Source: Mucilaginibacter sp. L3T2-6
GTDB taxonomy: Bacteria > Bacteroidota > Bacteroidia > Sphingobacteriales > Sphingobacteriaceae
Direction of reading: 5' to 3'
Length of the DNA: 64,000 bases
Assembly (NCBI RefSeq): GCF_030519355.1
Contig: NZ_JAUMKC010000003.1
Span: 248,001 to 312,000, forward strand
Below the pieces are notes generated by a model that saw only the letters and a list, made by a program, of their open reading frames with translations, made no database searches and had not been told where the DNA came from. How positions within the stretch are numbered: position 1 is the first letter of the stretch; the number at the start of each line of letters is the position of its first letter. Both the position numbers and the translations under genes were made by a program. Shown here piece after piece: positions 17,348 through 27,438 of this stretch.

Positions 17348-18178
17348 ATGATAAAAAAACAAAGCTTCAACATTCCCGGTGCTAAAGGGCGCGGGATGCT
17401 GATGGATTTAACCTACCGTACCTCAAATAACAATGCGCCGCTGGTAATTTTTGTACATGGTTTTAAAGGCTTTAAGGATTGGGGAGCGCACAACCTGATG
17501 GCTAATTATTTTGCGGAGCGAGGTTTTCGTTTCCTGAAGTTCAATTTCTCGCATAATGGCACAACTGCCGACAACCCCGTTGATTTTGCCGACCTTATCG
17601 CATTTGCCGATAATACATTTACCACAGAACTGGAAGATATGAAAGCCGTCATCGATTTTGCCTGCGGAGGTGCAGGCATCCCTGCGGCTAAGAATGTATG
17701 CCTTGTCGGCCACAGCCTGGGCGGAGGTATCTGCATTATAAAAGCTGCCGAAGACGAACGCGTTAAAAAGCTTGTTACTATGGCTTCTATATCCGGTTTC
17801 CGCAATTTATGGCCGAAGGAAATCGAGAAACAATGGCGGCTTACCGGTATCACTTATATGGAAAATAAGCGCACCGGGCAGCAAATGCCCTTAAAGGTTG
17901 GCCTGTTAGACGATCTGGACCGGAACCCCGCCCGGTTGGATATACAAGCGCATGCGGCCAAGATAAAACAACCCTGGCTGATAGTACATGGCAGCGATGA
18001 TCCGACCGTTCCTGTTGAGCATGCTAAGGAATTACACAAAGCTCAGCCCCATGCAGAATTTTCTATCATAAAACGCGCAGACCATGTATTTGGGGCGACG
18101 CATCCCTACGCAGGAAATGAGCTGCCGCCGCATCTGCTTGAATTCTGTGACCAAACGATTTACTTTTTAAAAAAATAA
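17348..18178 (+). CDS. Alpha/beta hydrolase
   Basis: The 276-residue cytoplasmic protein has the oxyanion loop VHGFKGFKDWG, the nucleophile elbow GHSLGGG, an Asp in HGSDDPTVP and the catalytic His in RADHVFG. It resembles the dienelactone hydrolase/esterase branch with a lid domain after the nucleophile. The substrate is unknown. It is followed at 120 bp by an MBL-fold hydrolase gene on the same strand, which may or may not be cotranscribed. Confidence 0.86.
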   Translation: MIKKQSFNIPGAKGRGMLMDLTYRTSNNNAPLVIFVHGFKGFKDWGAHNLMANYFAERGFRFLKFNFSHNGTTADNPVDFADLIAFADNTFTTELEDMKAVIDFACGGAGIPAAKNVCLVGHSLGGGICIIKAAEDERVKKLVTMASISGFRNLWPKEIEKQWRLTGITYMENKRTGQQMPLKVGLLDDLDRNPARLDIQAHAAKIKQPWLIVHGSDDPTVPVEHAKELHKAQPHAEFSIIKRADHVFGATHPYAGNELPPHLLEFCDQTIYFLKK

Positions 18179-18297
18179 GCCGGTTAAACTTAAAGCCTTT
18201 TTGATTGTTAACAGACAGCTGAATGTAACAATTCGGTGCATTAGCTTTTTAGTAACTTGTCCTTGCTATATTAGGGCGCACTATTTTACACCCGTTT

Positions 18298-19290
18298 ATG
18301 AGCTTATCCGGAGCGCGTAAGAAAGGGAGAAAATTTTTAAGCCCCGTGCCTACTGATGAAGCCGGGTTTAGTAAATTTATCCCGATTTTTAAGGAATACT
18401 ACTATAACAAAGCCGAAAATACTCCGAAACAGCAATTAGGGCCGTTTACCACCGATGTTTCGTCATTTCAGGCACCGTCCGAAACCGGCTTAAGGGTGAC
18501 GCTGATTGGCCACTCGAGCCTGCTGATTGAAATTGATGGTAAACGCATCCTTACCGACCCGGTATGGAGTGACAGGGCATCATTCACGCCGTATTTTGGT
18601 CCTAAACGGTTTTATCCGCCGCCATTTAGCCTGGAGGATTTACCACCGCTTGACGCCGTTATTATTTCTCACGACCATTACGACCATCTCGATAAAGAAA
18701 CCATAAAATTTTTTGCGGGCAGACATATTCCTTTTATAAGTCCGCTGGGTGTATGCCGGCACCTTGAAAATTGGGGGATCGAGCCAAACTTTATAAGTGA
18801 ATTAGATTGGGGCGACAGCGTGATGATAGGCCATGACATTAACGTCACTGCGACCCCGTCGCGTCATTTCAGCGGCCGGGGTATTGTCGGGCGTAATGAA
18901 ACACTGTGGGCGTCATTTGTTATAAAAGGTCCGAAGCATAACGTATTTTTCGGGGCAGATTCCGGATGGTTTCCCGGATTCCCGGAGATTGGCGATACCT
19001 TTGGCCCCTTTGATTTAACCATGCTCGAAATAGGCGCATACGGCAAATACTGGCCGGATATTCATATGGGCCCCGATAAGGCGTCGAACGCTCATCTTGC
19101 ACTTAAAGGCAGCTTAATGATGCCAATCCATTGGGGTACGTTTAATCTTGCGCCACACGCATGGTACGAGCCCATTGAACGGCTGCTAACGTATGCTGAA
19201 CAAAAACATATCGATCTGTTTGTGCCGGAGCCGGGAAAACCTGAAGAAGTGAGGCCCTTTGTTTCGGGGTGGTGGACGAAGTATTTGTAA
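18298..19290 (+). CDS. MBL-fold metallo-hydrolase (NAPE-PLD/UlaG-like)
   Basis: The 330-residue protein carries the metallo-beta-lactamase metal site SHDHYDHLD near residue 123, preceded by IGHSSLLIEIDG and RILTDPVWSDR. Later ligands are HFSGRG, GADSGWF and PIHWGTFNL. This arrangement and length are typical of N-acylphosphatidylethanolamine phospholipase D-like hydrolases and UlaG-like lactonases. No signal peptide is seen. The substrate in Bacteroidota is not established. Confidence 0.87.
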   Translation: MSLSGARKKGRKFLSPVPTDEAGFSKFIPIFKEYYYNKAENTPKQQLGPFTTDVSSFQAPSETGLRVTLIGHSSLLIEIDGKRILTDPVWSDRASFTPYFGPKRFYPPPFSLEDLPPLDAVIISHDHYDHLDKETIKFFAGRHIPFISPLGVCRHLENWGIEPNFISELDWGDSVMIGHDINVTATPSRHFSGRGIVGRNETLWASFVIKGPKHNVFFGADSGWFPGFPEIGDTFGPFDLTMLEIGAYGKYWPDIHMGPDKASNAHLALKGSLMMPIHWGTFNLAPHAWYEPIERLLTYAEQKHIDLFVPEPGKPEEVRPFVSGWWTKYL

Positions 19291-19408
19291 TACACGAGTG
19301 TGCAGATTTGCGAGTGGTTTTGATTTGATAATTTGAAAATGAGCTGATATGCAGGCGCCGCGAGCGAATTCTGTTCATCCACGTATTCCCATATCGGAAT
19401 CGCGCATC

Positions 19409-20650
19409 TTAAACCAAATATTCAAACAAAGTCCGGTCCCTGTTCAGCTCAATAACCTCAAAACGATTCTCCTGCATTCGCGCCAGTAGCGCCGGATAAT
19501 CGGCTGCAGATGATAGTTCGATACCTACCAGCGCCGGACCGTTTTCTTTAGATGTCTTCTTGATGAACTCAAACCGGGTGATGTCGTCGCCGGGGCCAAG
19601 TACGTTATTTACAAATAATTTTAATGCGCCGGGCCGTTGCGGGAATTTTACGATGAAATAGTGCTTAAGCCCTTCGTATAGCAGCGACTTTTCTTTTATT
19701 TCCTGCATGCGTTCAATATCATTGTTGCCCCCGCTTATTACGCAAACCGTCTTTTTACCCCTGATCTTGTCCCTGCATGCGTCAAGTGCTGCAACCGATA
19801 AAGCGCCCGCCGGCTCAACGACTATGGCATCTTCGTTGTATAGTTTAAGTATCGTAGTACAAACTTTACCTTCAGGAACTGTCAGCATTTCGTCCAAAAC
19901 TTGGCGGCATAGCTCATAGGTTAGCTTGCCTACAGTTTTTACAGCAGCGCCATCTACAAAACGATCTATACCGGTCAGACTTACCGGCCCGCCGTGCTCA
20001 AAAGCTTTTAACATGCTGGGCGCTCCTTCCGGCTCAACGCCTATCAATAATATTTCCGGCTTCTGTTGTTTTAAGTAGCTGCCGGTACCTGCTGCCAGCC
20101 CCCCTCCGCCTATCGGCATAACAATGGCCTCAACGCCCGGTAGGTCTTCCAATATTTCAACGCCAACGGTTCCCTGGCCCTCAATGATGCTATAATTATC
20201 AAAAGGCGGGACAAAAGTCATTCGGTTAGCCTGTGTATATTTTAGCGCATCAACAAGGCAATCGTCAAAGGTATCACCTGTTAAAACAATCTCAATATGC
20301 CCGTTGCCGAACATTTCAGTTTGCTTTACTTTTTGCTTAGGAGTTATCTCCGGCATGAAGATTACGCCCTTTATACCCAGCTTATTGCAGCTGAATGCCA
20401 CACCCTGGGCATGGTTGCCGGCGCTGGCGCAAACCACCCCACGGCTCAATTCTTCCGCATTTAACTGGCTGATCATGTTATAAGCCCCGCGTAATTTATA
20501 AGAGCGAACAACCTGCAAGTCCTCACGTTTCAGGTACATTTCGCAGTCGTAAACTTTTGATAAACCGGCATGGTATTCCAGCGGAGTATGTTTTACGACA
20601 GACTTTAAGCGTTGCGACGCAGCGATGAAATCTAATTTTAAATCGGGCAT
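19409..20650 (-). CDS. ilvA: Threonine ammonia-lyase (threonine dehydratase)
   Basis: The 413-residue PLP enzyme has the Schiff-base lysine in YKLRGAYNMI near residue 51, the substrate loop SAGNHAQG and the phosphate-binding glycine loop PIGGGGLAAG. One ACT-like regulatory domain fills the last 85 residues (YFIVKFPQRPGALK), fitting the shorter IlvA class. It deaminates threonine to 2-oxobutyrate, the first committed step of isoleucine synthesis. It is the last gene of the branched-chain amino acid operon, 96 bases after the leuA/cimA-like gene. Confidence 0.94.
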   Translation of the reverse strand: MPDLKLDFIAASQRLKSVVKHTPLEYHAGLSKVYDCEMYLKREDLQVVRSYKLRGAYNMISQLNAEELSRGVVCASAGNHAQGVAFSCNKLGIKGVIFMPEITPKQKVKQTEMFGNGHIEIVLTGDTFDDCLVDALKYTQANRMTFVPPFDNYSIIEGQGTVGVEILEDLPGVEAIVMPIGGGGLAAGTGSYLKQQKPEILLIGVEPEGAPSMLKAFEHGGPVSLTGIDRFVDGAAVKTVGKLTYELCRQVLDEMLTVPEGKVCTTILKLYNEDAIVVEPAGALSVAALDACRDKIRGKKTVCVISGGNNDIERMQEIKEKSLLYEGLKHYFIVKFPQRPGALKLFVNNVLGPGDDITRFEFIKKTSKENGPALVGIELSSAADYPALLARMQENRFEVIELNRDRTLFEYLV

Positions 20651-20746
20651 GATGATTGCGATTTTAGTGGAACTGAACTACTTTAAGCAGATGGCGAATA
20701 GTTCCGGTACTGCCTCTTGATTCCTGGCTCTTTATAAGATACTTTG

Positions 20747-22264
20747 TTAGATAATATTCAGCATCTTCTGCGTAGCCTTAATGGCACACACGGTTTGATC
20801 GGAGTCGAGGCCGCGGGTAATGAATTTTTTTTCGCCGGTTTTCCAGGTAATGATGGTTTCGCAAAGTGCATCTGAACTGCTGCCAGGGGCGATACGGACG
20901 GCATAGTCTATCAGTTGGGGCAGCGTGCGCTGTTTGCGCTTATAAACCTTTGTCAGCGCCTTCATAAATGCGTCGAACTGACCATCGCCCTGGGCGTTTT
21001 CTTCAAATTTCTCGCCATCGATGCTTACCAGTATGGTTGCCGACGGGCGCAGGCCCATAGCGTGCATCAATACGTATGATTCAACTATTACCTTTTCAGC
21101 ATACAGGTTGCTGTCTAACACATCGGAGATAATGTAAGGGAGGTCCTCTTTGGTTACGGTCTCTTTACGGTCGCCAAGCTCAATAACGCGCTGCGTTACT
21201 TTTTTAAGGTCGGCATCATTCAGCTTCAGGCCAAGCTCCTGTAGGTTTTTCTCGATATTGGCCTTTCCCGATGTTTTACCTAAAGCATATTCACGCTTTC
21301 GGCCAAAACGCTCGGGCAATAAGTCGTTAAAATAGAGGTTATTCTTGTTATCACCATCGGCATGTATGCCCGCAGTTTGGGTAAACACGTTTTCGCCAAC
21401 TATGGGCTTGTTAGACGGTATTCGGATGCCGGAGAAAGTCTCCACCAGTTTGCTCACCGAATAAATGGCAGATTCTTTAATGCCGATATGTAAATCGGGC
21501 GCAAAATCATTGATCACTGCCACAGCGCTGGCCATGGCTGCATTACCTGCGCGTTCGCCCATGCCGTTTACGGTAAGATGCAGGCCATTTACGCCGGCCT
21601 TTACGGCCTCCAGCACATTGGCTGTGCCCAGATCATAATCATTATGGGCATGAAAATCGAAATGAACGCCAGGATATTTGTTAATAAGATCCGTGAGGAA
21701 CAGGAATGTTTCTACCGGAGTTAACACACCAAGTGTATCCGGTAATAGTATCCTTTTAACCGGTTGTTTGGTAATAAAATCTAAATATTGGTAAACGTAT
21801 TCGCGCGAGTTGCGCATGCCGTTGCTCCAATCCTCCAGGTATACGTTGGTTGCTATGCCGTGGCTTTGCGCCAATTGGATAACCTTTGTTATTTCTGAAA
21901 AGTGCTGCTCCGGTGTTTTTTTTAGCTGATGAGTGAGATGGTTTAGCGAGCCTTTAGTCAGCAGGTTCTGAACCTTTACGCCTGAATTTACCATCCAATC
22001 GATAGAAACACCATCATCCACAAACGATAATACCTCAATGCGGTCGGTATAATTATTCTCGTTCGCCCACTCCATAATACCTTTTACGGCGGCAAATTCA
22101 CCTTCTGAAACGCGGGCCGAAGCAATTTCAACCCGGTCGATATTGAGCTCTTCCAGCAATAGCTGAGCGATGGTCAATTTTTCCGACGCAGAAAACGATA
22201 CGCCCGACGTTTGTTCGCCGTCGCGTAACGTAGTATCCATTATTTCTATATTCCTTCGTTTCAT
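20747..22264 (-). CDS. 2-isopropylmalate synthase / (R)-citramalate synthase family enzyme with regulatory domain
   Basis: Starting at the ATG at 22264 ([18 protein letters not shown]) the protein has 505 residues; a 13-codon upstream extension seems spurious. The TIM-barrel domain shows [12 protein letters not shown], the metal-site HAHNDYDLGTAN and GMGERAGNAA. The last 120 residues form a LeuA dimer/allosteric domain (DSNLYAEKVIVESYVL onward). A second, shorter synthase (24590-25759) in the same operon looks like the leucine enzyme, so this one may be a citramalate synthase making 2-oxobutyrate from pyruvate and acetyl-CoA, or a second feedback-sensitive LeuA. Sequence alone does not decide. 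It lies between leuD and ilvA. Confidence 0.85.
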   Translation of the reverse strand: MKRRNIEIMDTTLRDGEQTSGVSFSASEKLTIAQLLLEELNIDRVEIASARVSEGEFAAVKGIMEWANENNYTDRIEVLSFVDDGVSIDWMVNSGVKVQNLLTKGSLNHLTHQLKKTPEQHFSEITKVIQLAQSHGIATNVYLEDWSNGMRNSREYVYQYLDFITKQPVKRILLPDTLGVLTPVETFLFLTDLINKYPGVHFDFHAHNDYDLGTANVLEAVKAGVNGLHLTVNGMGERAGNAAMASAVAVINDFAPDLHIGIKESAIYSVSKLVETFSGIRIPSNKPIVGENVFTQTAGIHADGDNKNNLYFNDLLPERFGRKREYALGKTSGKANIEKNLQELGLKLNDADLKKVTQRVIELGDRKETVTKEDLPYIISDVLDSNLYAEKVIVESYVLMHAMGLRPSATILVSIDGEKFEENAQGDGQFDAFMKALTKVYKRKQRTLPQLIDYAVRIAPGSSSDALCETIITWKTGEKKFITRGLDSDQTVCAIKATQKMLNII

Positions 22265-22342
22265 TACGGTGGTGAGAGAGAGCCGGGAACCCGGAAAGCG
22301 CACAGCTTTCCCGATTTCTGACCCTTGTTTCCGGATTCTATT

Positions 22343-22939
22343 TTAAAGAGGCAATTGCTCAGCGAATTCGCCGATCTCCTTCTTCATGCTCAGCAGATAG
22401 TCAATGTCATCAAAGCCATTCATCAGGTTGTCCTTTTTGTAATGGCTGATATCGAACGATTCCTTTTCGCCTGTTGATAACAGTGTAACTGTCTGCTCCG
22501 GCAGGTTAACTTCAATTTCTGTATTCGGATTGGCATGAATTGCGGCGAATATCTTTTCAGCAAATTCCGCGCTGACCTGCACGGGCAGCACGCCGATGTT
22601 TAAGCAGTTGTTTTTAAAAATATCGGCAAAGAAGCTGGAGATCACACAGCGGAAGCCATAGTCGTAAATTGCCCAGGCAGCATGCTCGCGCGATGAGCCG
22701 GAGCCGAAGTTTTTACCGCCAACCAATATTTTGCCGCTGTAAATCGGGTTATTCAGCGCAAAATCTTTTTTGGGCGTATTGTCGGCATTGTAGCGCCAGT
22801 CACGAAACAGGTTGTCGCCAAAGCCAACACGCTCGGTAGCTTTCAGAAAGCGCGCCGGTATAATCTGGTCGGTGTCTATATTTTCTATCGGGAGCGGAAC
22901 CGCGCTGCTCCTGAGTATTGTGAATTTATCGTAAGCCAT
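22343..22939 (-). CDS. leuD: 3-isopropylmalate dehydratase small subunit
   Basis: The 198-residue protein is the swivelling domain of isopropylmalate isomerase. It shows IDTDQIIPARFLK near residue 20 and NFGSGSSREHAAWA with the substrate-binding loop near residue 80. With LeuC it isomerises 2-isopropylmalate to 3-isopropylmalate in the cytoplasm. It lies 110 bases after leuC, separated by a GATTTCACC-type repeat. Confidence 0.95.
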   Translation of the reverse strand: MAYDKFTILRSSAVPLPIENIDTDQIIPARFLKATERVGFGDNLFRDWRYNADNTPKKDFALNNPIYSGKILVGGKNFGSGSSREHAAWAIYDYGFRCVISSFFADIFKNNCLNIGVLPVQVSAEFAEKIFAAIHANPNTEIEVNLPEQTVTLLSTGEKESFDISHYKKDNLMNGFDDIDYLLSMKKEIGEFAEQLPL

Positions 22940-22946
22940 TGTTTTT

Positions 22947-23000
22947 TGATTTCACCGGTTTGAGAATGATTTCACCAATTTTTGATTATGGTGATTTCTT
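22947..23000. repeat. GATTTCACC-type interspersed repeat, copy 1 (leuC-leuD spacer)
   Basis: TGATTTCACCGGTTTGAGAA is followed by TGATTTCACCAATTTTTGAT and a third partial unit. Related tandem units occur in four other spacers of this operon, each just upstream of a start codon. Confidence 0.6.
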
Positions 23001-23049
23001 TGTCGCGTCGGTACTTTTTTCTAATCTCTGATTAACTAATCACTAACAC

Positions 23050-24456
23050 TTAAACCAATTCTTCAATTAAAGTTCTTGGGTCTGTGATCTTGCCGGTTAC
23101 TGCGGCTGCAGCGGCTACCAGCGGACTGGCCAGCATGGTGCGTGCGCCGGGACCCTGCCTGCCCTCAAAATTCCTGTTCGAGGTACTTACCGCATATTTA
23201 CCTGCCGGAACTTTATCATCATTCATGGCTAAACATGCGGAACAGCCCGGCTGACGCAAAGAGAAACCTGCTTCGGTTAAGATATCCAATAAACCTTCGT
23301 CTTTTATCTGCTGTTCAACAATGTGCGAGCCGGGAACCAGCCAAACGGTAACGTCCTCGGCTTTACGTTTTCCTTTAACCAACGACGTAAATGCCCTGAA
23401 GTCCTCAATGCGGCCATTGGTACAGCTACCCACAAAAACATAGTCAACCTTTTTACCTATCATCGACTCACCTTCATGGAAGCCCATGTAGCCCAGCGAT
23501 TTCTCGTACGTAGCAACACCGCCCTCAACATGCGAGGCATCGGGTATCTCATTCGAAATGCCTAAGCCCATGCCGGGGTTTGTGCCGTATGTTATCATCG
23601 GTTCTATCTTCGAGCCGTCGAAAGTAAATTCTTTATCAAACACGGCATCTGCGTCGGTTTTTAATGTTTGATAGTAAGCCAGCGCTTTGTCCCATGCTTC
23701 ACCCTTCGGGCTGAATTCACGGCCTTTTACATAATTAATGGTCGTTTCATCAGGAGCAATCATCCCACCGCGTGCACCCATCTCTATACTCAGGTTACAA
23801 ACGGTCATGCGGCCCTCCATGGTCATATTCTCGAAAACCTCACCTGCGTACTCCACAAAATAGCCGGTAGCGCCCGATGTGGTTAACTGCGATATTATAA
23901 ACAATGCCACATCCTTTGGTGTAACGCCCTTGCCCAGTTTCCCGGTAACGTTGATGCGCATTTTTTTAGGCTTTGGCTGCATGATACATTGTGTGGCCAA
24001 AACCATCTCCACTTCCGAAGTACCGATACCGAACGCAATAGCGCCAAATGCACCATGGGTTGAGGTGTGCGAGTCGCCGCAAACGATAGTCGCGCCCGGT
24101 TGGGTAATACCGTATTCCGGGCCTACAACGTGTACAATACCATTTTTTTGATGACCTAAGCCCCAATAGCTGATGCCGTACTCTTTCGAGTTAGCCTCGA
24201 GCGCATTCAGCTGGTTGGCCGAAAGCGGGTCGGCCACCGGCAGGTGCTGATTAATGGTTGGCGTATTATGGTCGGCGGTAGCGAATGTACGCTCCGGGTA
24301 TAAAACTTTTATGCCCCTGCTTTTCAGCCCCAAAAAAGCTACCGGGCTTGTTACCTCGTGGATAAGGTGACGGTCGATGAAGAGCACATCCGGTCCGCCC
24401 TCAATTTTGCGGATCACATGCCTGTCCCAAACCTTATCAAACAATGTTTTGCTCAT
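23050..24456 (-). CDS. leuC: 3-isopropylmalate dehydratase large subunit
   Basis: The 468-residue aconitase-family protein has the [4Fe-4S] ligand cysteines in VGSCTNGR and in the pair CSACLAMN, plus [18 protein letters not shown]. It forms the isomerase with LeuD. The length and motifs match bacterial LeuC. It lies between leuA and leuD in the operon. Confidence 0.96.
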   Translation of the reverse strand: MSKTLFDKVWDRHVIRKIEGGPDVLFIDRHLIHEVTSPVAFLGLKSRGIKVLYPERTFATADHNTPTINQHLPVADPLSANQLNALEANSKEYGISYWGLGHQKNGIVHVVGPEYGITQPGATIVCGDSHTSTHGAFGAIAFGIGTSEVEMVLATQCIMQPKPKKMRINVTGKLGKGVTPKDVALFIISQLTTSGATGYFVEYAGEVFENMTMEGRMTVCNLSIEMGARGGMIAPDETTINYVKGREFSPKGEAWDKALAYYQTLKTDADAVFDKEFTFDGSKIEPMITYGTNPGMGLGISNEIPDASHVEGGVATYEKSLGYMGFHEGESMIGKKVDYVFVGSCTNGRIEDFRAFTSLVKGKRKAEDVTVWLVPGSHIVEQQIKDEGLLDILTEAGFSLRQPGCSACLAMNDDKVPAGKYAVSTSNRNFEGRQGPGARTMLASPLVAAAAAVTGKITDPRTLIEELV

Positions 24457-24589
24457 TTTATTTTAGTGTTTATTATTCTCTTTTCTTTCTCGCCTCACTT
24501 AAATCCTCTCACAAAGGATAGGACTTGAGCAGCACTACTTTACTAATTCCTTTCATAACCCTCGCCTTTGCAGAGAGCAGGGTGAGGTT

Positions 24590-25759
24590 TTACGATACAA
24601 ATTTATCACTATCCACCAGCGATAAAAGATCCGCGTCGGTTATGTTCAGTTTACTGTCGGCCAGGGTTAAAAAGTTTTTATAGGCTTCATCCAGTTCTGC
24701 CTTATCCGGCTTAATGCCTAAACGCTCCAAATGGAATTTTAATGCATGCCTTCCGCTGCGGGCCGTTAATACGATGCTCGCGCTTGGGAAACCAACGTCC
24801 TCCGGCTTAATGATCTCGTAATTTTCGCGGTTTTTCAGGAAGCCATCCTGGTGAATGCCTGAGCTATGGGCAAAGGCATTGCCGCCTACAATAGCCTTAT
24901 TGGGCTGTACCGGCATGCGCATCTGGGTGCTAACCATGCGGCTGATCTCGTAAATATTTTTTGTGTTGATATTGGTAAAAAGGTCGATCTGCTGCTGGTG
25001 GGTTTTAAGGATCATCACCACTTCTTCTATCGAGGTATTGCCGGCCCGTTCGCCAATACCGTTGATGGTACCTTCAATCTGGCGGGCGCCTGCCTGTAAG
25101 CCCGCAATGGAGTTTGCTGTGGCCAGGCCAAGGTCGTTATGGCAGTGTACGGATATAATGGCGTTATCTATATTCTTTACGCTCTCCTTAAGGAATTTTA
25201 TCTTGTCGCCATACTGGTTCGGCAGGCAGTAACCGTTGGTGTCAGGAATGTTGACGACGGTTGCACCTGCCGCAATGACCGCTTCCACCATCTGCGCCAA
25301 ATAATGGATATCGGCACGGCCGGCATCCTCGGCATAAAACTCTATATCCTCAACAGATTTTTTGGCATACTTCACCGCTTCAACAGCCCGCTCCAGTATC
25401 TCTTCACGGGTGCTGTTGAACTTATGCTTGATGTGCATATCCGACGAGCCTATACCCGTATGGATACGCGGGTGCCTGGCATACTTTAGCGACTCAACCG
25501 CTGCATCGATATCGCCCTTATTGGCGCGTGTAAGCGCACAAACCGTGGGATTACGAACCGCCTTTGATATTTCAACCACGCTCTGGAAATCTCCGGGACT
25601 GGAAACCGGGAAACCGGCCTCGATAATGTCCACGCCCAGCGCTTCCAGTTCGCGGGCTATTTCAATTTTTTCTGACGTGCTTAACTGGCAGCCAGGTACC
25701 TGTTCGCCATCGCGAAGCGTGGTATCAAAAACATAAACGCGTTTCGGATCGTGTAACAT
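24590..25759 (-). CDS. leuA: 2-isopropylmalate synthase, short form without regulatory domain
   Basis: The 389-residue protein has the HMGL-like barrel: [13 protein letters not shown] near the N-terminus, [11 protein letters not shown], the metal-site [12 protein letters not shown] and [11 protein letters not shown]. It ends after the accessory helical subdomains and lacks the C-terminal LeuA dimer/allosteric domain (typical length 510-570), so it may be insensitive to leucine feedback. It condenses 2-oxoisovalerate with acetyl-CoA as the first step of leucine synthesis. It lies between leuB and leuC. Confidence 0.9.
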   Translation of the reverse strand: MLHDPKRVYVFDTTLRDGEQVPGCQLSTSEKIEIARELEALGVDIIEAGFPVSSPGDFQSVVEISKAVRNPTVCALTRANKGDIDAAVESLKYARHPRIHTGIGSSDMHIKHKFNSTREEILERAVEAVKYAKKSVEDIEFYAEDAGRADIHYLAQMVEAVIAAGATVVNIPDTNGYCLPNQYGDKIKFLKESVKNIDNAIISVHCHNDLGLATANSIAGLQAGARQIEGTINGIGERAGNTSIEEVVMILKTHQQQIDLFTNINTKNIYEISRMVSTQMRMPVQPNKAIVGGNAFAHSSGIHQDGFLKNRENYEIIKPEDVGFPSASIVLTARSGRHALKFHLERLGIKPDKAELDEAYKNFLTLADSKLNITDADLLSLVDSDKFVS

Positions 25760-25789
25760 AACTATTTTGTTTTTTTATTCTTGGTTTTA

Positions 25790-25828
25790 TTGATTCGAAT
25801 GATTTCACCGATTTAAGATGATTTCATT
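25790..25828. repeat. GATTTCACC-type interspersed repeat, copy 2 (leuB-leuA spacer)
   Basis: TTGATTCGAATGATTTCACC then GATTTAAGATGATTTCATT. Same unit as in the leuC-leuD spacer, again directly upstream of a start codon. Confidence 0.6.
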
Positions 25829-25836
25829 CTCACATC

Positions 25837-26901
25837 CTACAAGTATTCCAGCACTTTCCGGCCCATGGCTGTTGTGCCTAATATCTTGGCTTTATCTGTT
25901 TTGGCATCGGCAATATCGCCTGTGCGATAACCTGCTTTTAATGTTTTGTCGATTGCGGCGGTAACTTTTTTCGCTTCTTCCGGTAAACCGAAACCTATCT
26001 CCAGCATGAGTGCTACGGAAAGTATCGAAGCCAGCGGGTTAGCTTTATCCTGCCCGGCAATATCATGCGCCGAACCGTGGATAGGCTCAAAAAAGCCCGT
26101 GCCATCACCAACAGAAGCGGAGGCCAGCATACCCATTGAGCCGGCTATCTGTGACGCTTCATCTGTAAGGATATCACCAAAAAGGTTAGCGGTAACTACC
26201 ACGTCGAACTTTTTAGGATTTTTCACCAGTTGCATAGCGGCGTTATCGATAAACATGTGCTCCGTCTCTACATCAGGATATTCTTTAGCAATTTCCTGAA
26301 CTACTTCGCGCCACAGACGTGAGGTTTCGAGCACGTTGGCTTTATCTACAGAGCAAACGCGTTTTGAACGCAAGCTGGCGGCATCATAAGCCTTGCGGGC
26401 AATGCGTTCCACCTCGTAGCGGTTGTAGTTCATCAAATCAGACGCGAAATCCTGTGTGCGTGTCTTCTCGCCGAAATACACGTCGCCGGTCAGTTCACGG
26501 AAGAACAGGATGTCGGTACCTCTCAGCACTTCAGGCTTCAGGCTTGATGCATCCAGCAATTCATCAAACAGCATTATCGGGCGCAGGTTGGCGTATAAGC
26601 CCAAACCTTTACGTATACCTAACAAACCCTGTTCAGGCCGTACCTTTGCCGAGGGATCGTTGTCATATTTAATATGGCCGATGGCGCCAAATAAAATGGC
26701 ATCGCTGGCCTTTGCTTTCTCTAAAGTCTCATCAGGCAGCGGACTACCTGTAGCTTCAATAGCCGCGTGACCCATCAGCGCCTCATCGTACGTAAATTCA
26801 TGACCGAAATCTTTACCGATCTTCTCTAAAACGGCTTTGCCCCAGGTAGTAACCTCAGGGCCGATTCCATCGCCGGGAATAACTAATATCTTTTTTGTCA
26901 T
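25837..26901 (-). CDS. leuB: 3-isopropylmalate dehydrogenase
   Basis: The 354-residue NAD-dependent decarboxylating dehydrogenase shows IPGDGIGPEV at the N-terminus, the substrate arginines in LRPEQG-like and LRGTDILFFRELTGDVYFG segments, and VVTANLFGDILTDEASQIAGS. It oxidises 3-isopropylmalate to 2-oxoisocaproate. It is preceded in the operon by the GxxExxY gene and followed by leuA. Confidence 0.96.
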   Translation of the reverse strand: MTKKILVIPGDGIGPEVTTWGKAVLEKIGKDFGHEFTYDEALMGHAAIEATGSPLPDETLEKAKASDAILFGAIGHIKYDNDPSAKVRPEQGLLGIRKGLGLYANLRPIMLFDELLDASSLKPEVLRGTDILFFRELTGDVYFGEKTRTQDFASDLMNYNRYEVERIARKAYDAASLRSKRVCSVDKANVLETSRLWREVVQEIAKEYPDVETEHMFIDNAAMQLVKNPKKFDVVVTANLFGDILTDEASQIAGSMGMLASASVGDGTGFFEPIHGSAHDIAGQDKANPLASILSVALMLEIGFGLPEEAKKVTAAIDKTLKAGYRTGDIADAKTDKAKILGTTAMGRKVLEYL

Positions 26902-26920
26902 ATTTAGCAGTTTCTTTTTC

Positions 26921-26961
26921 GTCTGAACTCGAATTTCTAGAATTAATGAATTTTTCGAATT
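26921..26961. repeat. Left inverted repeat flanking the GxxExxY gene
   Basis: Starts GTCTGAACTCGAATT and continues with GAATTAATGAATTTTT then GAATT. It matches the reverse complement of 27391-27431 at 37 of 41 positions. It lies between the GxxExxY stop and the leuB start. Confidence 0.8.
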
Positions 26962-26977
26962 ATCGACTTGCTACCGT

Positions 26978-27388
26978 TTAATTTAAATTCGGCTTATGTT
27001 TTTTATTCAACAATCTTTTAAACTGAAGGCTTTTGCTTCCAAAGTTTATCAGCAGGCCAATTTTTATATTATATGCCTCCAGGTAGTTTATAGCTTGCGC
27101 CAGATGGACATCTTCTAGCTCAACAATTGCCTTCAGCTCCACCATAACCTCATCTTCAACATAAAAATCAACCCGCCGGGTGCCTATTTGAGTTCCTCTG
27201 TAAAATATGGGCATTTCCATTTCTCTTGCAAAACCCAATTCTCCCAGGGCCATTTCAAGTTCTAACGCCCTTTGATAAATAACCTCCTGAAAACCGTTTC
27301 CTAAAGTTGAACGAACGCGCATCGCACAACCAATTATTTTACTTGTGGAATCATTAAATTCCTCTGCAGTTCTTTTACGGTTATCCAT
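26978..27388 (-). CDS. GxxExxY protein (PD-(D/E)XK nuclease-like fold)
   Basis: The 136-residue protein has the defining motif in LGNGFQEVIYQRAL (G-x-x-E-x-x-Y). It also has the nuclease-like core: RRVDFYVEDEVMVELKAI (D...E-x-K) followed by HLAQAINYLEAYNIKIGLLINFG. The E-x-K triad suggests a PD-(D/E)XK nuclease fold, but activity is not established for the family. It interrupts the branched-chain amino acid operon between ilvC and leuB, and is bracketed by 41-bp inverted repeats, so it looks like an inserted cassette rather than a pathway gene. Confidence 0.85.
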   Translation of the reverse strand: MDNRKRTAEEFNDSTSKIIGCAMRVRSTLGNGFQEVIYQRALELEMALGELGFAREMEMPIFYRGTQIGTRRVDFYVEDEVMVELKAIVELEDVHLAQAINYLEAYNIKIGLLINFGSKSLQFKRLLNKKHKPNLN

Positions 27389-27390
27389 TC

Positions 27391-27431
27391 AATTCTAAAA
27401 ATTCATTAATTCCATGAATTCGAGTTCAGAC
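27391..27431. repeat. Right inverted repeat flanking the GxxExxY gene
   Basis: Ends in AATTCGAGTTCAGAC, the mirror of the left copy. The repeat directly abuts the start region of the GxxExxY gene, three bases upstream of its ATG. Confidence 0.8.
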
Positions 27432-27438
27432 AATTTTA

